This document shows positions 1-8,820 of a DNA stretch of 64,000 bases, one piece after another. The stretch is from JAGNDO01 sp963704975. GTDB taxonomy: Bacteria > Chloroflexota > Anaerolineae > Caldilineales > Caldilineaceae. Every line of letters begins with the position of its first letter. Within the stretch, counting starts at the first letter, position 1. Where the stretch lies: contig CAVPIK010000029.1 in the NCBI GenBank assembly GCA_963704975.1, positions 62,001-126,000 of the forward strand. Reading direction: 5' to 3'. The notes under the pieces are model-generated. The model did not search any database. It was not told where the DNA came from and saw only the letters and a list, made by a program, of their open reading frames with translations. Position numbers and translations under genes: made by a program.

Positions 1-565
1 TGTTCTTGGCCAGGTTTTGGATGATGAAGGTCTGGGTACGGGTGCCGTCTTCGGCGGGCACGGCGTGGAAGCTGGGGGCATTCATCACCACCATGTCGGG
101 GACAAAGGTGCGCAGGGCTTCCGGGTTGAGCTCCCGGATGAACATGTTGCGCACAAAGAGGGCGTGGTAGGCCAATTCGGTGATGAAACGCACCTTCTTG
201 CGATACTGGGGATCCGCGCCCACATAGCCGTCAAAGACAAAGAGATCCTTGTTCTGCAAATAGGCCCGCAGATGGCCAAAGAGCCTGTTGAAGCTCTCTT
301 CGGAGATGGGCTGGTTGATCTTGCCCCACCAGATTTCATTCTCGGAGCTGGGCTCCTTGACGACAAACTTGTCGTTAGGGGAACGGCCCGTGTGGTCGCC
401 CGTGCGCACCACAATGGGGCCCAAGTGAGAGATCACGCCTTCCCGGCGGCGGATGATCTGTTCGTACAACATGGGGGTGGCCAAGTTCCAATAGACCGTG
501 CCAGGGTTGCTAATGCCGTGATTGTCGATGCCATATTCGCTGACAAATGAACCAAAGTTTTGCAT
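1..565 (-). CDS. pckA: Phosphoenolpyruvate carboxykinase (ATP), N-terminal part
   Basis: Converts oxaloacetate plus ATP to PEP and CO2, the entry step of gluconeogenesis, in the cytosol. The gene begins at ATG 565 behind an AGGAGG ribosome site and stays open to the left edge of the window, so only the first 188 codons are present. The N-terminal family signature RTGDHTGRSPNDKFVV is clear near residues 53-68, followed by the expected FVFDGYVGADPQYR stretch. The kinase P-loop and metal site lie beyond the edge. No frameshift is seen in this part. No strong sigma-70 promoter stands out upstream. Confidence 0.95.
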   Translation of the reverse strand, partial: MQNFGSFVSEYGIDNHGISNPGTVYWNLATPMLYEQIIRRREGVISHLGPIVVRTGDHTGRSPNDKFVVKEPSSENEIWWGKINQPISEESFNRLFGHLRAYLQNKDLFVFDGYVGADPQYRKKVRFITELAYHALFVRNMFIRELNPEALRTFVPDMVVMNAPSFHAVPAEDGTRTQTFIIQNLAKN

Positions 566-870
566 AGTTCCTCCTAATTTGTTGGATTCTTGATACAGGG
601 TCAACTGAGAAAAAAGGTGTAAGCGACTCATTTTTTTGGTTTGCGTCGTTGCAAGTCCAACAAGATCTTACCACACTATTAAACAATAGATAGTTTGCTG
701 GGGATAGGGACAATTAGACCCTAAGTAGGGAGACAAATGCCCCACCTCGACAAAAAAGCTGCATCCCTGGACAAGGAGCAGCTTTTTGGGACCGGTGATT
801 CGGTTGACCTTGCACAGGGAACTCTACATAAAAATGGCTTGGGAAAGTGCGTCGCAAAAAGGGGAAAAGT
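566..870. other. Intergenic region upstream of pckA
   Basis: This gap lies between the pckA start and a small membrane gene. It is more AT-rich than its surroundings around 625-720. It should hold the pckA promoter, but I could not choose a convincing -35/-10 pair. A plus-strand reading frame from 737 has no family resemblance and is probably chance. I see no RNA gene. Confidence 0.4.
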
Positions 871-1059
871 CTATTCAAACTCCTGGTTCCCTAACCGATC
901 CATGATCGCTGTACCGCCGATGAAGAGCGCAGACAGCGCGGGCATCAGCGGATCAGCCTGTAGACCTTGGATTTCGATCAGGCCAAACCAGGCCAGGAGC
1001 CCCACGCCAAGAAGCAGAAATCCATTGCTGATCCATCGGTTGCGAGCTACCATGTGCAT
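871..1059 (-). CDS. Small two-helix membrane protein, unknown function
   Basis: This 60-62 residue hypothetical protein has a hydrophobic stretch at about residues 11-27 (GFLLLGVGLLAWFGL) and a second weaker one near 38-52, with a basic N-terminus (VARNRW). GGAG lies at workable distance from ATG 1059 (short spacer) and ATG 1053 (about 10 nt), so the start is ambiguous between MHMVARN and MVARN. It stands alone between pckA and the terminator of the maltodextrin operon, on the same strand. I do not recognise the family. The hydrophobic layout and the ribosome site are the only support that it is real. Confidence 0.45.
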   Translation of the reverse strand: MHMVARNRWISNGFLLLGVGLLAWFGLIEIQGLQADPLMPALSALFIGGTAIMDRLGNQEFE

Positions 1060-1213
1060 CCATCTCCATCAAAAACAGGCTGAAAACCAAGCCATTATCC
1101 CTCAAATATCGTCTACGCTTCATGCCACATTATAGTGCGCCCCCGCGCTGGGCGCAAATGCAGACCTCTTGCGGACCGAAGTCAGACCCAATCTCCCCTA
1201 TCTTTGTCCAAAC

Positions 1214-1245
1214 AAAAGACCCCTCGCCGAGGCGAAGGGTCTTTT
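1214..1245 (-). terminator. Rho-independent terminator of the maltodextrin operon
   Basis: AAAAGACCC (1214-1222) pairs with GGGTCTTTT (1237-1245), extended by the inner pair TCGCC/GGCGA. On the minus strand the stem runs into TTTTGTTTGG. It lies about 120 nt past the stop of the GH13 gene and probably ends the mal transcript. Confidence 0.75.
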
Positions 1246-1364
1246 GGTGTCATGCTTGTCACGAGGCCGAGCAGGGCAGCTTAGACAAGCAATGAGGGAG
1301 GTATCGGGGCAACCCATAAGGTTGATAATGGCTGTATTCTAGCACGCCGGTTTTGTGATGTCAA

Positions 1365-3215
1365 CTACAATTTTTCTGATATCAAAAATCGCACGCTGAC
1401 CGGCTCAAGCAGCACCGAATCGGCCACGGTTGCGCCGTTTTCGTCCACGAACCTGCCCGATGGCAGGGGCAGGTTGGCCGCGCCCCCCCCGGTGTTGACC
1501 CCGATCAGCACTTGATCTTCTCCCCAAATGCGCTCGGCCAGCCAGATGCCCCTTTCATCATCCACGTGCAGGGTGCGGATCTGCCCCTTTTGCAGGGCCG
1601 GGTGGGCTTTGCGGATCGCCACCATGCGCCGGAAGGCGGACAGCAGGGCCTGGTCCTGTCGATCTTCGTCCCCACAGCATGGGGTGGCGGGACTCTTCCC
1701 GATAGTGGCCCCGGTTGCGGGGCTGGCCCAGGCCGACCTCGGTGCCGTAGTAGAGGATGGGCGGGCCGCCAAAGGCGAAGAGCAGCCCCGCGCCCAAGAG
1801 CAAGTCGCCGCTTGTCGTTGCCCACCACCCAGAGAAAGCGGTTCATGTCGTGGTTGTCCACGAAGCCGGGCAGCACAAACTCCGGGGGGAAGTGGGCGTG
1901 GTGGCGCTCGATAAAGGCGGCGAAGTGGGAGAGGCTCAGATCCGGGCCGTCGCCGCCGCCATCGTCCACGCAGACCCGGCGGATGGCTCGGGCCAGGCCG
2001 AAGTCCAGGGTGCCGTCCATGCGCCCCACGTAGGTGCGCAGTTGATCGCTGGGCAGGGTGATCTCGCCGAAGATCCAACAGTCTGGGTTGACGCTTTTGC
2101 AGGCGGCGTAAAAGTCGGACCAAAAGGCATGGCTGGGTCCGGCGGCATAGTCCAGCCGGTAGCCGTCTACGCCGAATTCGGTCAGCCAATAGCGGGCGGC
2201 GGCGAAGAGATGGTGGCGCACCTGGGGATGGTCCACATCCAGCTTGGGCATGGTGGGCACGTTGAAGAAGGACTGGTAGCCGTGGGTGTATTCGTCGCCA
2301 AAGTGGAACCAGGGCCGATAGGGGCTGTCCGGGTCATCCTTGGCCGCCACGAAGGGGGCAAAGTCCAGGCTGACATGGTTGGCGACGAAGTCCAGCAGCA
2401 CCCGAATGCCCCGCTGGTGGGCGGCGTCGATCAGGGCGCGCAGATCGGCTTCTGTGCCGAAGCGGGGGTCGAGCTGGGTGAAGTGGGTGGTGTCGTAGCC
2501 GTGATAGGTGGGGGTGACAAAGATGGGGCTGAGCCAGATCACCGTGGCCCCCAGATCGGCGATGTGGTCCAGCTTTTCGAGGACGCCCCGCAGGGTGCCG
2601 CCGATGAAATCGACCATCTCGTCCGGCTTCCAGCCAGCGTTGGGGGGCTGGGGCAAAGCGGTCCACAAAGACTTGATAGATCACCGACTGGGTGGCCCAG
2701 GCCGGGGTGCGGAAGGTGTCCACCGAATAGCCGTAGAGGGTGCGCTCGTCCACCAGCCGGTCCAGCCGCACTTCGTTGCTCCATAACGCCGGGGTGTCGG
2801 CTTGGCTGTGCCAGCCTTGGATCACGTATTGGACCAAGGTGCATTCCCCGGCCTGGGGGCTTTGGGCCGGAATCTCCCCCTGCCAGGTGGTGACATAATC
2901 CCAGATCGCCGTCTCCCAGCGGGTGTCCGCCAGGGCGAAGGGGACGACGAAGCCGTTGGCGGCCTCGCCCCGATCCCCGGCGGGCAGGCTGCCGTCCGTG
3001 GTGACATAGGCGGCCACCCGGTCCACCAGCGCGCCCAGCCCCGCGGTCACGGTCAACGTGACCGGCTGGCCCGGTTCCGGGTCCAGGGGCCGCATGGCGT
3101 GGAAGTGGCGAATGCCGGTCATCCGCTCCCGCATGCGGGCCAGCACTTTGGTTTCGTCTGCCTCAATGCCGCCAAAGACAAAGTCGGCCATGATTTGGTT
3201 GGTTTTTGTGGTCAT
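1365..3215 (-). CDS. GH13 alpha-amylase family glucanohydrolase (cyclomaltodextrinase/neopullulanase-like), frameshifted
   Basis: Hydrolyses alpha-glucosidic bonds in maltodextrins. The absence of an obvious signal peptide suggests an intracellular enzyme acting on sugar imported by the neighbouring MalEFG system. An N-terminal domain of about 170 residues precedes the (beta/alpha)8 barrel beginning at QSVIYQVFVDRFA. GH13 motifs are all present: region I DFVANH, region II GYRLD (nucleophile Asp), region III IFGEI (acid/base Glu), region IV FVDNHD. The C-terminal beta domain ends in RFLISEKL. The frame shifts near 2,640, 1,800 and 1,685, so the protein is read from three pieces. The start at 3215 has GAGGTG upstream. 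Exact specificity cannot be read from sequence alone. Confidence 0.88.
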
Positions 3216-3245
3216 TCAAACACCTCTGGGTTGAACCTAAACAGA

Positions 3246-3271
3246 AAGGGGCAGGCATCAGCCTGCCCCTT
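3246..3271. repeat. Intercistronic hairpin between malG and the GH13 gene
   Basis: AAGGGGCAGGC and GCCTGCCCCTT form an 11-bp perfect stem with a 4-nt ATCA loop. No U-run follows on the minus strand, so it is more likely an mRNA-stability or attenuation element than a full terminator. Confidence 0.6.
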
Positions 3272-3316
3272 CCGGGTTGCGTGGTGACGATACTCAATAC
3301 TCGATATTCGATCTTT

Positions 3317-4224
3317 TTACCCCTTCACCGCCCCTGTGGTCAACCCACCGGCGATCTGATCTTGCAGGCTCAGATAGATCAGCATGATGGGCAGGGCGCC
3401 GATCAGCGCGCCGGCGGCAAAGACGCCCCACTTCTTGTCAAACTGACCGGCGGTGAAGATCTGCAGGCCGACCATGAGGGTGTACTCCTTCACATCGTTG
3501 AGCAGGATGCGGGCCAGGACAAAGTCGCCGTAGGTGCCGATGAAGGAGAGGATGCCGATCACGATCAGGATGGGCCGCAGCAGGGGCAGCAGCAACGTCG
3601 AGAAGATCTGCCAGTTGCTGGCCCCATCCACCATGCCCGATTCGTCGATGGCCCGGGGGATGGTGTCCATGAAGCCCTTCATCAGCCAGATGTTCATGCC
3701 CATGGCCCCGCCCATGTAGACCATGATCAGCCCGGCGTGGGTGTTCAAGCCCCAGGGCGGGGATGATCTGGCCGGTCTGGAAGATCACCACGTAGATGGC
3801 GACCAGGGCCAGCAGGTTGGGGAAGACCTGGATCAAGCAGGATGGCCTTGAGCATGGTGACCCGACCGGCAAAGCGCAGACGGGAGAAGGCATAGGCCGC
3901 CAGGGTGGTCAAGGAGAGGGTCAGCACGGTGGTGATGCTCGCCATCTTGAGTGAGTTGAACCACCAGCGCCAGTAGATAGAGGCCAGTTCGTCTGTGCGA
4001 AAGAGGGTGCGGAAGTTGTCAAAACTGGCGTTGGCCGGGATGATCTTCTGGGTGGCCAGGGAGTTGGCCGGGTCCAGCGCGGCCGAGATGATCCACAGCA
4101 CCGGGAAGATGGAGAAGATGATCAGGAAGACGGCGATCACCAAGCGGATGACGACGCTGAAGCGCTTCTGGAAGGCGCTGTGACCCGACTGTATTTTTGG
4201 TAGCTCTGAGCTATGATTAGACAC
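3317..4224 (-). CDS. malG: Maltodextrin ABC transporter permease MalG, frameshifted
   Basis: Inner-membrane permease that with MalF forms the channel for maltose/maltodextrin uptake. After a short cytoplasmic N-terminus the first helix is LVIAVFLIIFSIFPVLWII. Five further helices follow. The EAA-loop that contacts the ATPase is visible as AIDESGMVDGAS, and the C-terminus has the usual GGLTTGAVKG ending. GTG 4224 is the best start: it lies inside the end of malF (8-nt overlap) with GGAGGAGG just upstream, implying translational coupling. Frame changes near 3,840 and 3,750 split the gene. No malK ATPase gene is nearby, so a shared ATPase elsewhere is inferred. Confidence 0.9.
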
Positions 4225-5817
4225 CTTCGCCAACCTCCTCCCACATATTCGTGAAGCGATACTGGAACAGGGTGATGGCCCCCACGATGGCAAAGATCAC
4301 AATGGAGATGGCCGATGCCAGGCCATATTGGACGCCACGACCGCCGGATGCAAAGGCCAGGTTGTAGACATAGCTGATCAGGATATCCGTGTGACCGGCC
4401 TGGGTGGAGGCCCCGACGATGGGCGGGCCACCGCCGATAAAGAGATAGATCAGGTTGAAGTTGTTGAAGTTGAAGACAAAGGAGGCAATCAGCAGCGGCC
4501 CCACAGCCACCAACAGCAGGGGCAGGGTGATCTTGCGGAAGCTATACCAGCCGGTGGAGCCGTCCACCGTGGCGGCTTCGTACAGGTCCGCCGGGATGGA
4601 CTGGAGCGCGCCGCTGGTCACCAGCATCATGTAGGGGTAGCCCAGCCACAGGTTGACGATCAACACGGCGGATTGGGCCCAAATCGGCTGCGGTGGTCCA
4701 CGGGGGCGCCCAGCCGATCAGGTTTTCCAAGGTGCGGTTGATGATGCCAAATTCCGGGTTCATCATGCCCCTCCAGATCAAGATGGTGATCAGGCCGGGG
4801 ATGGTGTAGGGGATCAGCAGCAGGGTGCGGATGGTGCGCTTGAGGGGGAACTTCTCTTCGTTGAACATGATGGCGATGCCCAGCCCAAGGAAAAAGGTGG
4901 AGATCACGCTGATGGTGGGGAAGACGAAGTTCCAGATCACGATCCGCACCAGGGGGCCGCGCAGGGCCGGGCTGGTGAGGAAATCTGTGAAATTCTTCAG
5001 CCCCACCTGGGCCCGGAAGCCGGGCTTGATGGTCTTGCCGTTGTTGGTGGCAAAGGTGCCAGCCTGGTTGGTATAGACATCCCCGTTGGACTGGTCCGTC
5101 ATGGTGTCCGCGACCGGATCGTAGACATAGCGGATCTGCAACTCGGCGGCCTCGCTGGGATTGCGCACCTGCACAGCCTGCTCGCCCTCTGCCCCAAATT
5201 GGATGCTGGTCAGGGTCTTGTCCGAAGCGGCCAAGAGGACGTTCAAGCGGGTATAGCCCTCGATGGTCTGGGGAATGCCCTTGGCGTCCGCCTCGCCCAC
5301 GCCCGGATCCCCGGGCTGGGCGGGCACAATCGTCTCACCCTGTTTGGCCAGGAAGGTGGCCCCGCTGGGATCCACCAGCCACAGGGCATACTGCCCGTCC
5401 GCAGACTTGAAGGCCGTCCACGAGAAGGATTTGCCGGATTCGGCCAGATATTTGGTCTCTTGAATCGACTTGATCGCCTGCTCTTTGGTCAGCAGGTGGC
5501 CGTCGCCATAGTTGGTGAAGGCCACGTAAATGGTAAAGAAGATGGGATAGATCGTGAAAAGGATGAGAAAGGAGAGGCCCAGGGCCATCCACCGGTAGGC
5601 GATAGGCTTGGGGCAGGACGAAGATCAGGTTTAACATCACGCCCACGGCGATGACCACAATCGCCAACTGGTCATAGCCCTTGGCAAACGCGTTGGACAC
5701 AAACCAGGCCACGCCCAGATCAAACGTGGCGATCAGGATAATTCGGCTAAACATGGAAAACAGAGACTCTTCTCCGCCTCGAATTCCTCTGGCTTTTTTG
5801 GATGCTGCGACGGTCAT
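4217..5817 (-). CDS. malF: Maltodextrin ABC transporter permease MalF, frameshifted
   Basis: Partner permease of MalG. The start MTVAASKKARG at 5817 precedes two N-terminal helices. Then come a helix (SFLILFTIYPIFFTIYVAF) and a large extracytoplasmic domain of about 200 residues, the hallmark of MalF-type subunits that contact the binding protein. The remaining helices contain the EAA-like loop LYEAATVDGSTGW. Frame shifts occur near 5,600 and 4,690. The stop overlaps the malG GTG start. The long periplasmic-type loop and the context (MalE upstream, GH13 downstream) argue for maltodextrin rather than another sugar, but the substrate is inferred. Confidence 0.9.
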
Positions 5818-5843
5818 AGCAACGCTCCTTTGGGGTAGATAAG

Positions 5844-5879
5844 ACGAAGGCCGGGGAGCAGATGCTCCCCGGCCTTCGT
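5844..5879. repeat. Strong hairpin between malE and malF
   Basis: A perfect 17-bp inverted repeat (5844-5860 with 5863-5879, 2-nt loop) sits 16 nt past the malE stop. No U-run follows on the minus strand. It is placed like the stabilising hairpins after malE in other bacteria, which keep binding-protein mRNA more abundant than permease mRNA. Confidence 0.8.
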
Positions 5880-5895
5880 TATAGTGCCAAAAACC

Positions 5896-7508
5896 TTACG
5901 GGAGAACGATGGTCAGCAGGTTGGTGACCGGGTCAAACTCGAAGCTCACCTCGCCGTCCGCGGCCAGGGTGAACGTGTAGTTGTCGCCGCCCGCTACGCC
6001 GTCCACGCCATAGTTGAGGTCCCAGCCGCCGTCCATGGCGACCTTGCCCTCGTAGTCCCCAGCCGTCAGGGCGAAGGGGCCACTGCGCCACATGCCGTCA
6101 TCGCCCTTGGTCATGGCGGTGGCTTCGCAGTCGGGCAGCCAGTCGCCGGGACAGCCGGCCTGGGCCTGGTAGGAGCCGGGCACGTTGACCATGCCAGCCG
6201 CTGCGCCGGAGATCAGGCTGCGGATCTTGACGCCGGCATCGGCCATGGACTCTTCGGCGGTCTGCTTGCCGTCACGAGCCAGCACAACCGCCGCTCGTCC
6301 CAGTTGGCCCACACGGAGCCCATGGCGGGGATGGCGGGCATCATGGTGGCGTTGGCACCGGCAGCGCCCAAGGCGGCCAGGTCAGCGTCATCCGTGGCGT
6401 TCAGCACGGGCAGGAAGGCGGAGGGACGACCACCGGCTTCGTACAGGGCCTGCATGACTTCGTCCGTGGCCACAAACTCGGTCAGGAAGGCCTGGGCCAG
6501 CAGCACGTTGTCGCTGAGGCCGTTGATGAAGAAGCCCTGGGTACCGGCGAAGGGGAAGCCCTCACCCGCAGGACCGGCCGGGAAGTTGGTCACGGCATAG
6601 GGCACGCCGGACTCGCGGATGCGGTCCAAGGCCCAGGGGCCGGCCATGATGAAGGGAGCCTCGGCGGTCTCGAACAGGGCGTGGTTGTTGCCCCAGTCCC
6701 AGTCGGCGGGGATGTCACCCTTGGCAACCAGATCGGCCAACAAGGCAACAGCCTCAATCATGCCTTCGTTGTCTACACCCAGGTCCTGGGGATCCCAGTT
6801 GCCAGCGTCATCCTTGCCGAAGATGTAGCCGCCAAAGGCGGTGAAGAGGGGGTACATGTCATAGGTGCTGCCCGTGGCGGCCATGACATAGGTGGTCTGG
6901 CCATCGGCCATCAGGGCCTCACCGACGCTGATAACCTCGTCCCAGGTGGTGGGGGCGGTCTTCAACCAGATCGGTGTTGTAGAAGAAGGCCATGTTCTCT
7001 GTGGCATAGGGCATACAGTAGAGCTCGCCGTCGAAGGTGCAGGCATCCAGGGCGTTTGCCACGAACATCGTCTGGCCATGTCGCCCAGGTCAACCGGGGC
7101 CAGCAGGCCGTTCTCGACCAACGTGCCAGCCTGATCGTGGGCGATCACGATGATGTCCGGGCCTTCGCCCACGGGGGCGGCAACCTGGAAGTCATCCCGG
7201 ATGGCGGACTTGAGCTCCACCACCAGTTCCACGCCGTAGGTGGCCTGGAAGTCAGCGGCCAGATCCTGCAGGATGGGGGCCCGGGTGTCGTCCGCCCAGA
7301 CGCGCAGGGTAGCGGCGGGGGCTTCCGGGGCCGGGGCCTCGGTGGGGGCAGCTTCCACAACCGGGGCTTCCGTGGGAGCAGCTTCCACAACCGGGGCGGC
7401 TGTGGGTTCGGCGGCGGCTGGGGCAGGCTCGGCGGCACCGCCACAGGCGGCGACCAGCATGCCGAAGACCAGCAGCACAGTCAGGATTGTCCAAATTTTG
7501 CTTCTCAT
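5896..7508 (-). CDS. malE: Maltodextrin-binding lipoprotein MalE fused to a C-terminal X25-like domain, frameshifted
   Basis: Extracellular solute-binding lipoprotein delivering maltodextrins to MalFG. The start at 7508 (MRSKIW) has AAAGGAG upstream. Helix ILTVLLVFGMLVAAC ends in a lipobox Cys, followed by a Pro/Ala/Thr/Glu-rich tether with two copies of APVVEAAPTE. The family-1 binding domain follows (TLRVWADDTRAP near residue 70, GPDIIVIAHD, EAPFIMAGPWAL). About 90 extra residues form a C-terminal module starting VNVPGSYQAQAGCPGDW with DLNYGVDGVAGGDNY, resembling the X25 domain of pullulanases. Frame shifts lie near 7,080, 6,960 and 6,300. The module assignment is by recalled motif similarity. 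Confidence 0.88.
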
Positions 7509-7614
7509 GTTGGGTGTTTCTCCTTTGGAACAGTGGGTAATGAATAGAAATGGGACGTTGTTGGTAGGGTGTATAGATAGAACAACAGGAGGTAATGACA
7601 ATTAGTTTGGTGGC

Positions 7615-7642
7615 GTAGAGACGCAGAATCTTGCGTCTCTAC
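7615..7642. repeat. Palindromic intergenic repeat
   Basis: GTAGAGACGCA and TGCGTCTCTAC pair perfectly around a 6-nt loop, just downstream of the lacI stop and about 110 nt upstream of malE. The sequence resembles dispersed GTAGAGACG-type palindromes known from cyanobacteria and other environmental genomes. It could act as a weak lacI terminator, but no U-run follows. Confidence 0.6.
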
Positions 7643-7646
7643 ACCT

Positions 7647-8666
7647 CTAGAAAACCGGCCCGGTCGATTGGCGGATCACCAATTCGCAATCCAGCATGTG
7701 GGTCCCCACCGGGCCGCCTTCTTTTTGGATGCCGGTGATGAGCAATTGGGCGGCCCCGGCGGCCAGAGCCGCATAGGGAACCCGCAGGGAACTGAGGGGC
7801 GGACTGACCCAGGCCGATTCGGGTGAGGCGTTGGTGCCCAGCACAGAAGCATCCTTGGGCACATTCACGCCCCGTTCCCGCAGACCCCGCATGACACCGA
7901 TGGCCATGAGGTCGTTGGCGCAATAGAAAGCCGTGGGCGGTTCATCCAGGGCCATCAAGACATTCACCGCTTGATGGCCGCCATCCTCGGCAAAATAGGC
8001 GTAGTTGACCCATTCATCATTGGGAACAATACTCGCTGCGGTCAACGCGGCCCGATACCCTTGCAGCCGTTCTCGGGTCACCAGCACCTCTGGATCACCG
8101 CCCACATAGGCGATACGTCTGTGACCCAAGCTGATCAAATAGTCAATGGCCTGCCGAGTATAGCGTTGGTCATCCGTAGAGACCCAGGAAATCTTGTCGT
8201 GATGGACCGGGGGGCGACCGATGAGCACAAAGGGTGCGTCCAACTGATAGAGTTGATCCACCGTGTCCACATCCAGCCGATTGGAGAGGGCAATGATGCC
8301 GTCCACCTGTCGGGAGCTCAACATGTTCAGGATCTGGCTTAGCTCATCCTTGTGGCTGTGACTGCCGCCCACCAATACTCTGTATTCGTGCTGGTATGCC
8401 ACCCGCATCAACCCCCGCATGATCTGGGGAAAGAACGAGTCGTCAAAATAGCCGTCGTAAATATGCGGAATCACAATCCCAATGATATGGGTTTGGCTGA
8501 CGCTGAGGGAGCGGGCCACGGCGTTGGGCTGAAAGTTCAATTCCTGGGCCGCATTCATCACCCGATATTGGGTTTCGGCGCTGATCTTGGCATTGCCGGA
8601 GAAAACCCGACTGACTGTGCTGGCATGAACGCCAGCTTTATGGGCGACATCGCGGATAGTTGCCAT
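7647..8666 (-). CDS. LacI-family transcriptional regulator of the maltodextrin operon
   Basis: An intact 339-residue repressor. The N-terminal helix-turn-helix and hinge read TIRDVAHKAGVHASTVSRVF (residues 3-22) and QPNAVARSLS (about 47-56), the standard LacI DNA-binding layout. A periplasmic-binding-protein-like effector domain follows (IIGIVIPHIYDGYFDD, YCANDLMAIGVM, TGPVF C-terminus). It is first in the minus-strand run lacI-malE-malF-malG-GH13 and very probably controls it in response to a maltodextrin. Its own promoter contains a palindromic operator, implying autoregulation. The effector identity is inferred. Confidence 0.95.
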   Translation of the reverse strand: MATIRDVAHKAGVHASTVSRVFSGNAKISAETQYRVMNAAQELNFQPNAVARSLSVSQTHIIGIVIPHIYDGYFDDSFFPQIMRGLMRVAYQHEYRVLVGGSHSHKDELSQILNMLSSRQVDGIIALSNRLDVDTVDQLYQLDAPFVLIGRPPVHHDKISWVSTDDQRYTRQAIDYLISLGHRRIAYVGGDPEVLVTRERLQGYRAALTAASIVPNDEWVNYAYFAEDGGHQAVNVLMALDEPPTAFYCANDLMAIGVMRGLRERGVNVPKDASVLGTNASPESAWVSPPLSSLRVPYAALAAGAAQLLITGIQKEGGPVGTHMLDCELVIRQSTGPVF

Positions 8667-8759
8667 GATTCCCGGTTCTGAAATAGACCCTGTAGGCGTA
8701 AGTTAGATTTTGGGTGGACAGTGTGGATGGGAGCAGATCTTTCAATCAAGTCTTTTGGT

Positions 8760-8789
8760 ATTATAGAGGGCAACCGGTTGCGCTGTCAA
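8760..8789 (-). promoter_or_regulatory. Promoter of the lacI gene with LacI-type operator in the spacer
   Basis: On the minus strand TTGACA (8789-8784) and TATAAT (8765-8760) are consensus -35 and -10 boxes, 18 nt apart. The 12-bp perfect palindrome GCAACCGGTTGC (8770-8781), of LacI/GalR operator type with a central CG, lies wholly within the spacer. Repressor bound there would block RNA polymerase, so lacI autoregulation is expected. Confidence 0.85.
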
Positions 8790-8820
8790 GCGGCACTTTG
8801 CGCAAAAAGAGTCTTCTTTC

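Noticed and set aside
17..550. Long plus-strand frame opposite pckA
   Set aside because: It is the antisense of clear PEP carboxykinase coding sequence; no family resemblance of its own.
737..1135. 132-codon plus-strand frame
   Set aside because: No recognisable family, no good ribosome site, and it covers the more plausible small membrane protein on the other strand.
1757..2893. 378-codon plus-strand frame
   Set aside because: High-G+C antisense of the GH13 gene, whose four catalytic regions are on the minus strand.
7571..7601. Possible malE promoter (TTGTCA with TATCTA or CTATAC, minus strand)
   Set aside because: Spacing of 16 or 19 nt and poor -10 boxes; not strong enough to list as a feature.
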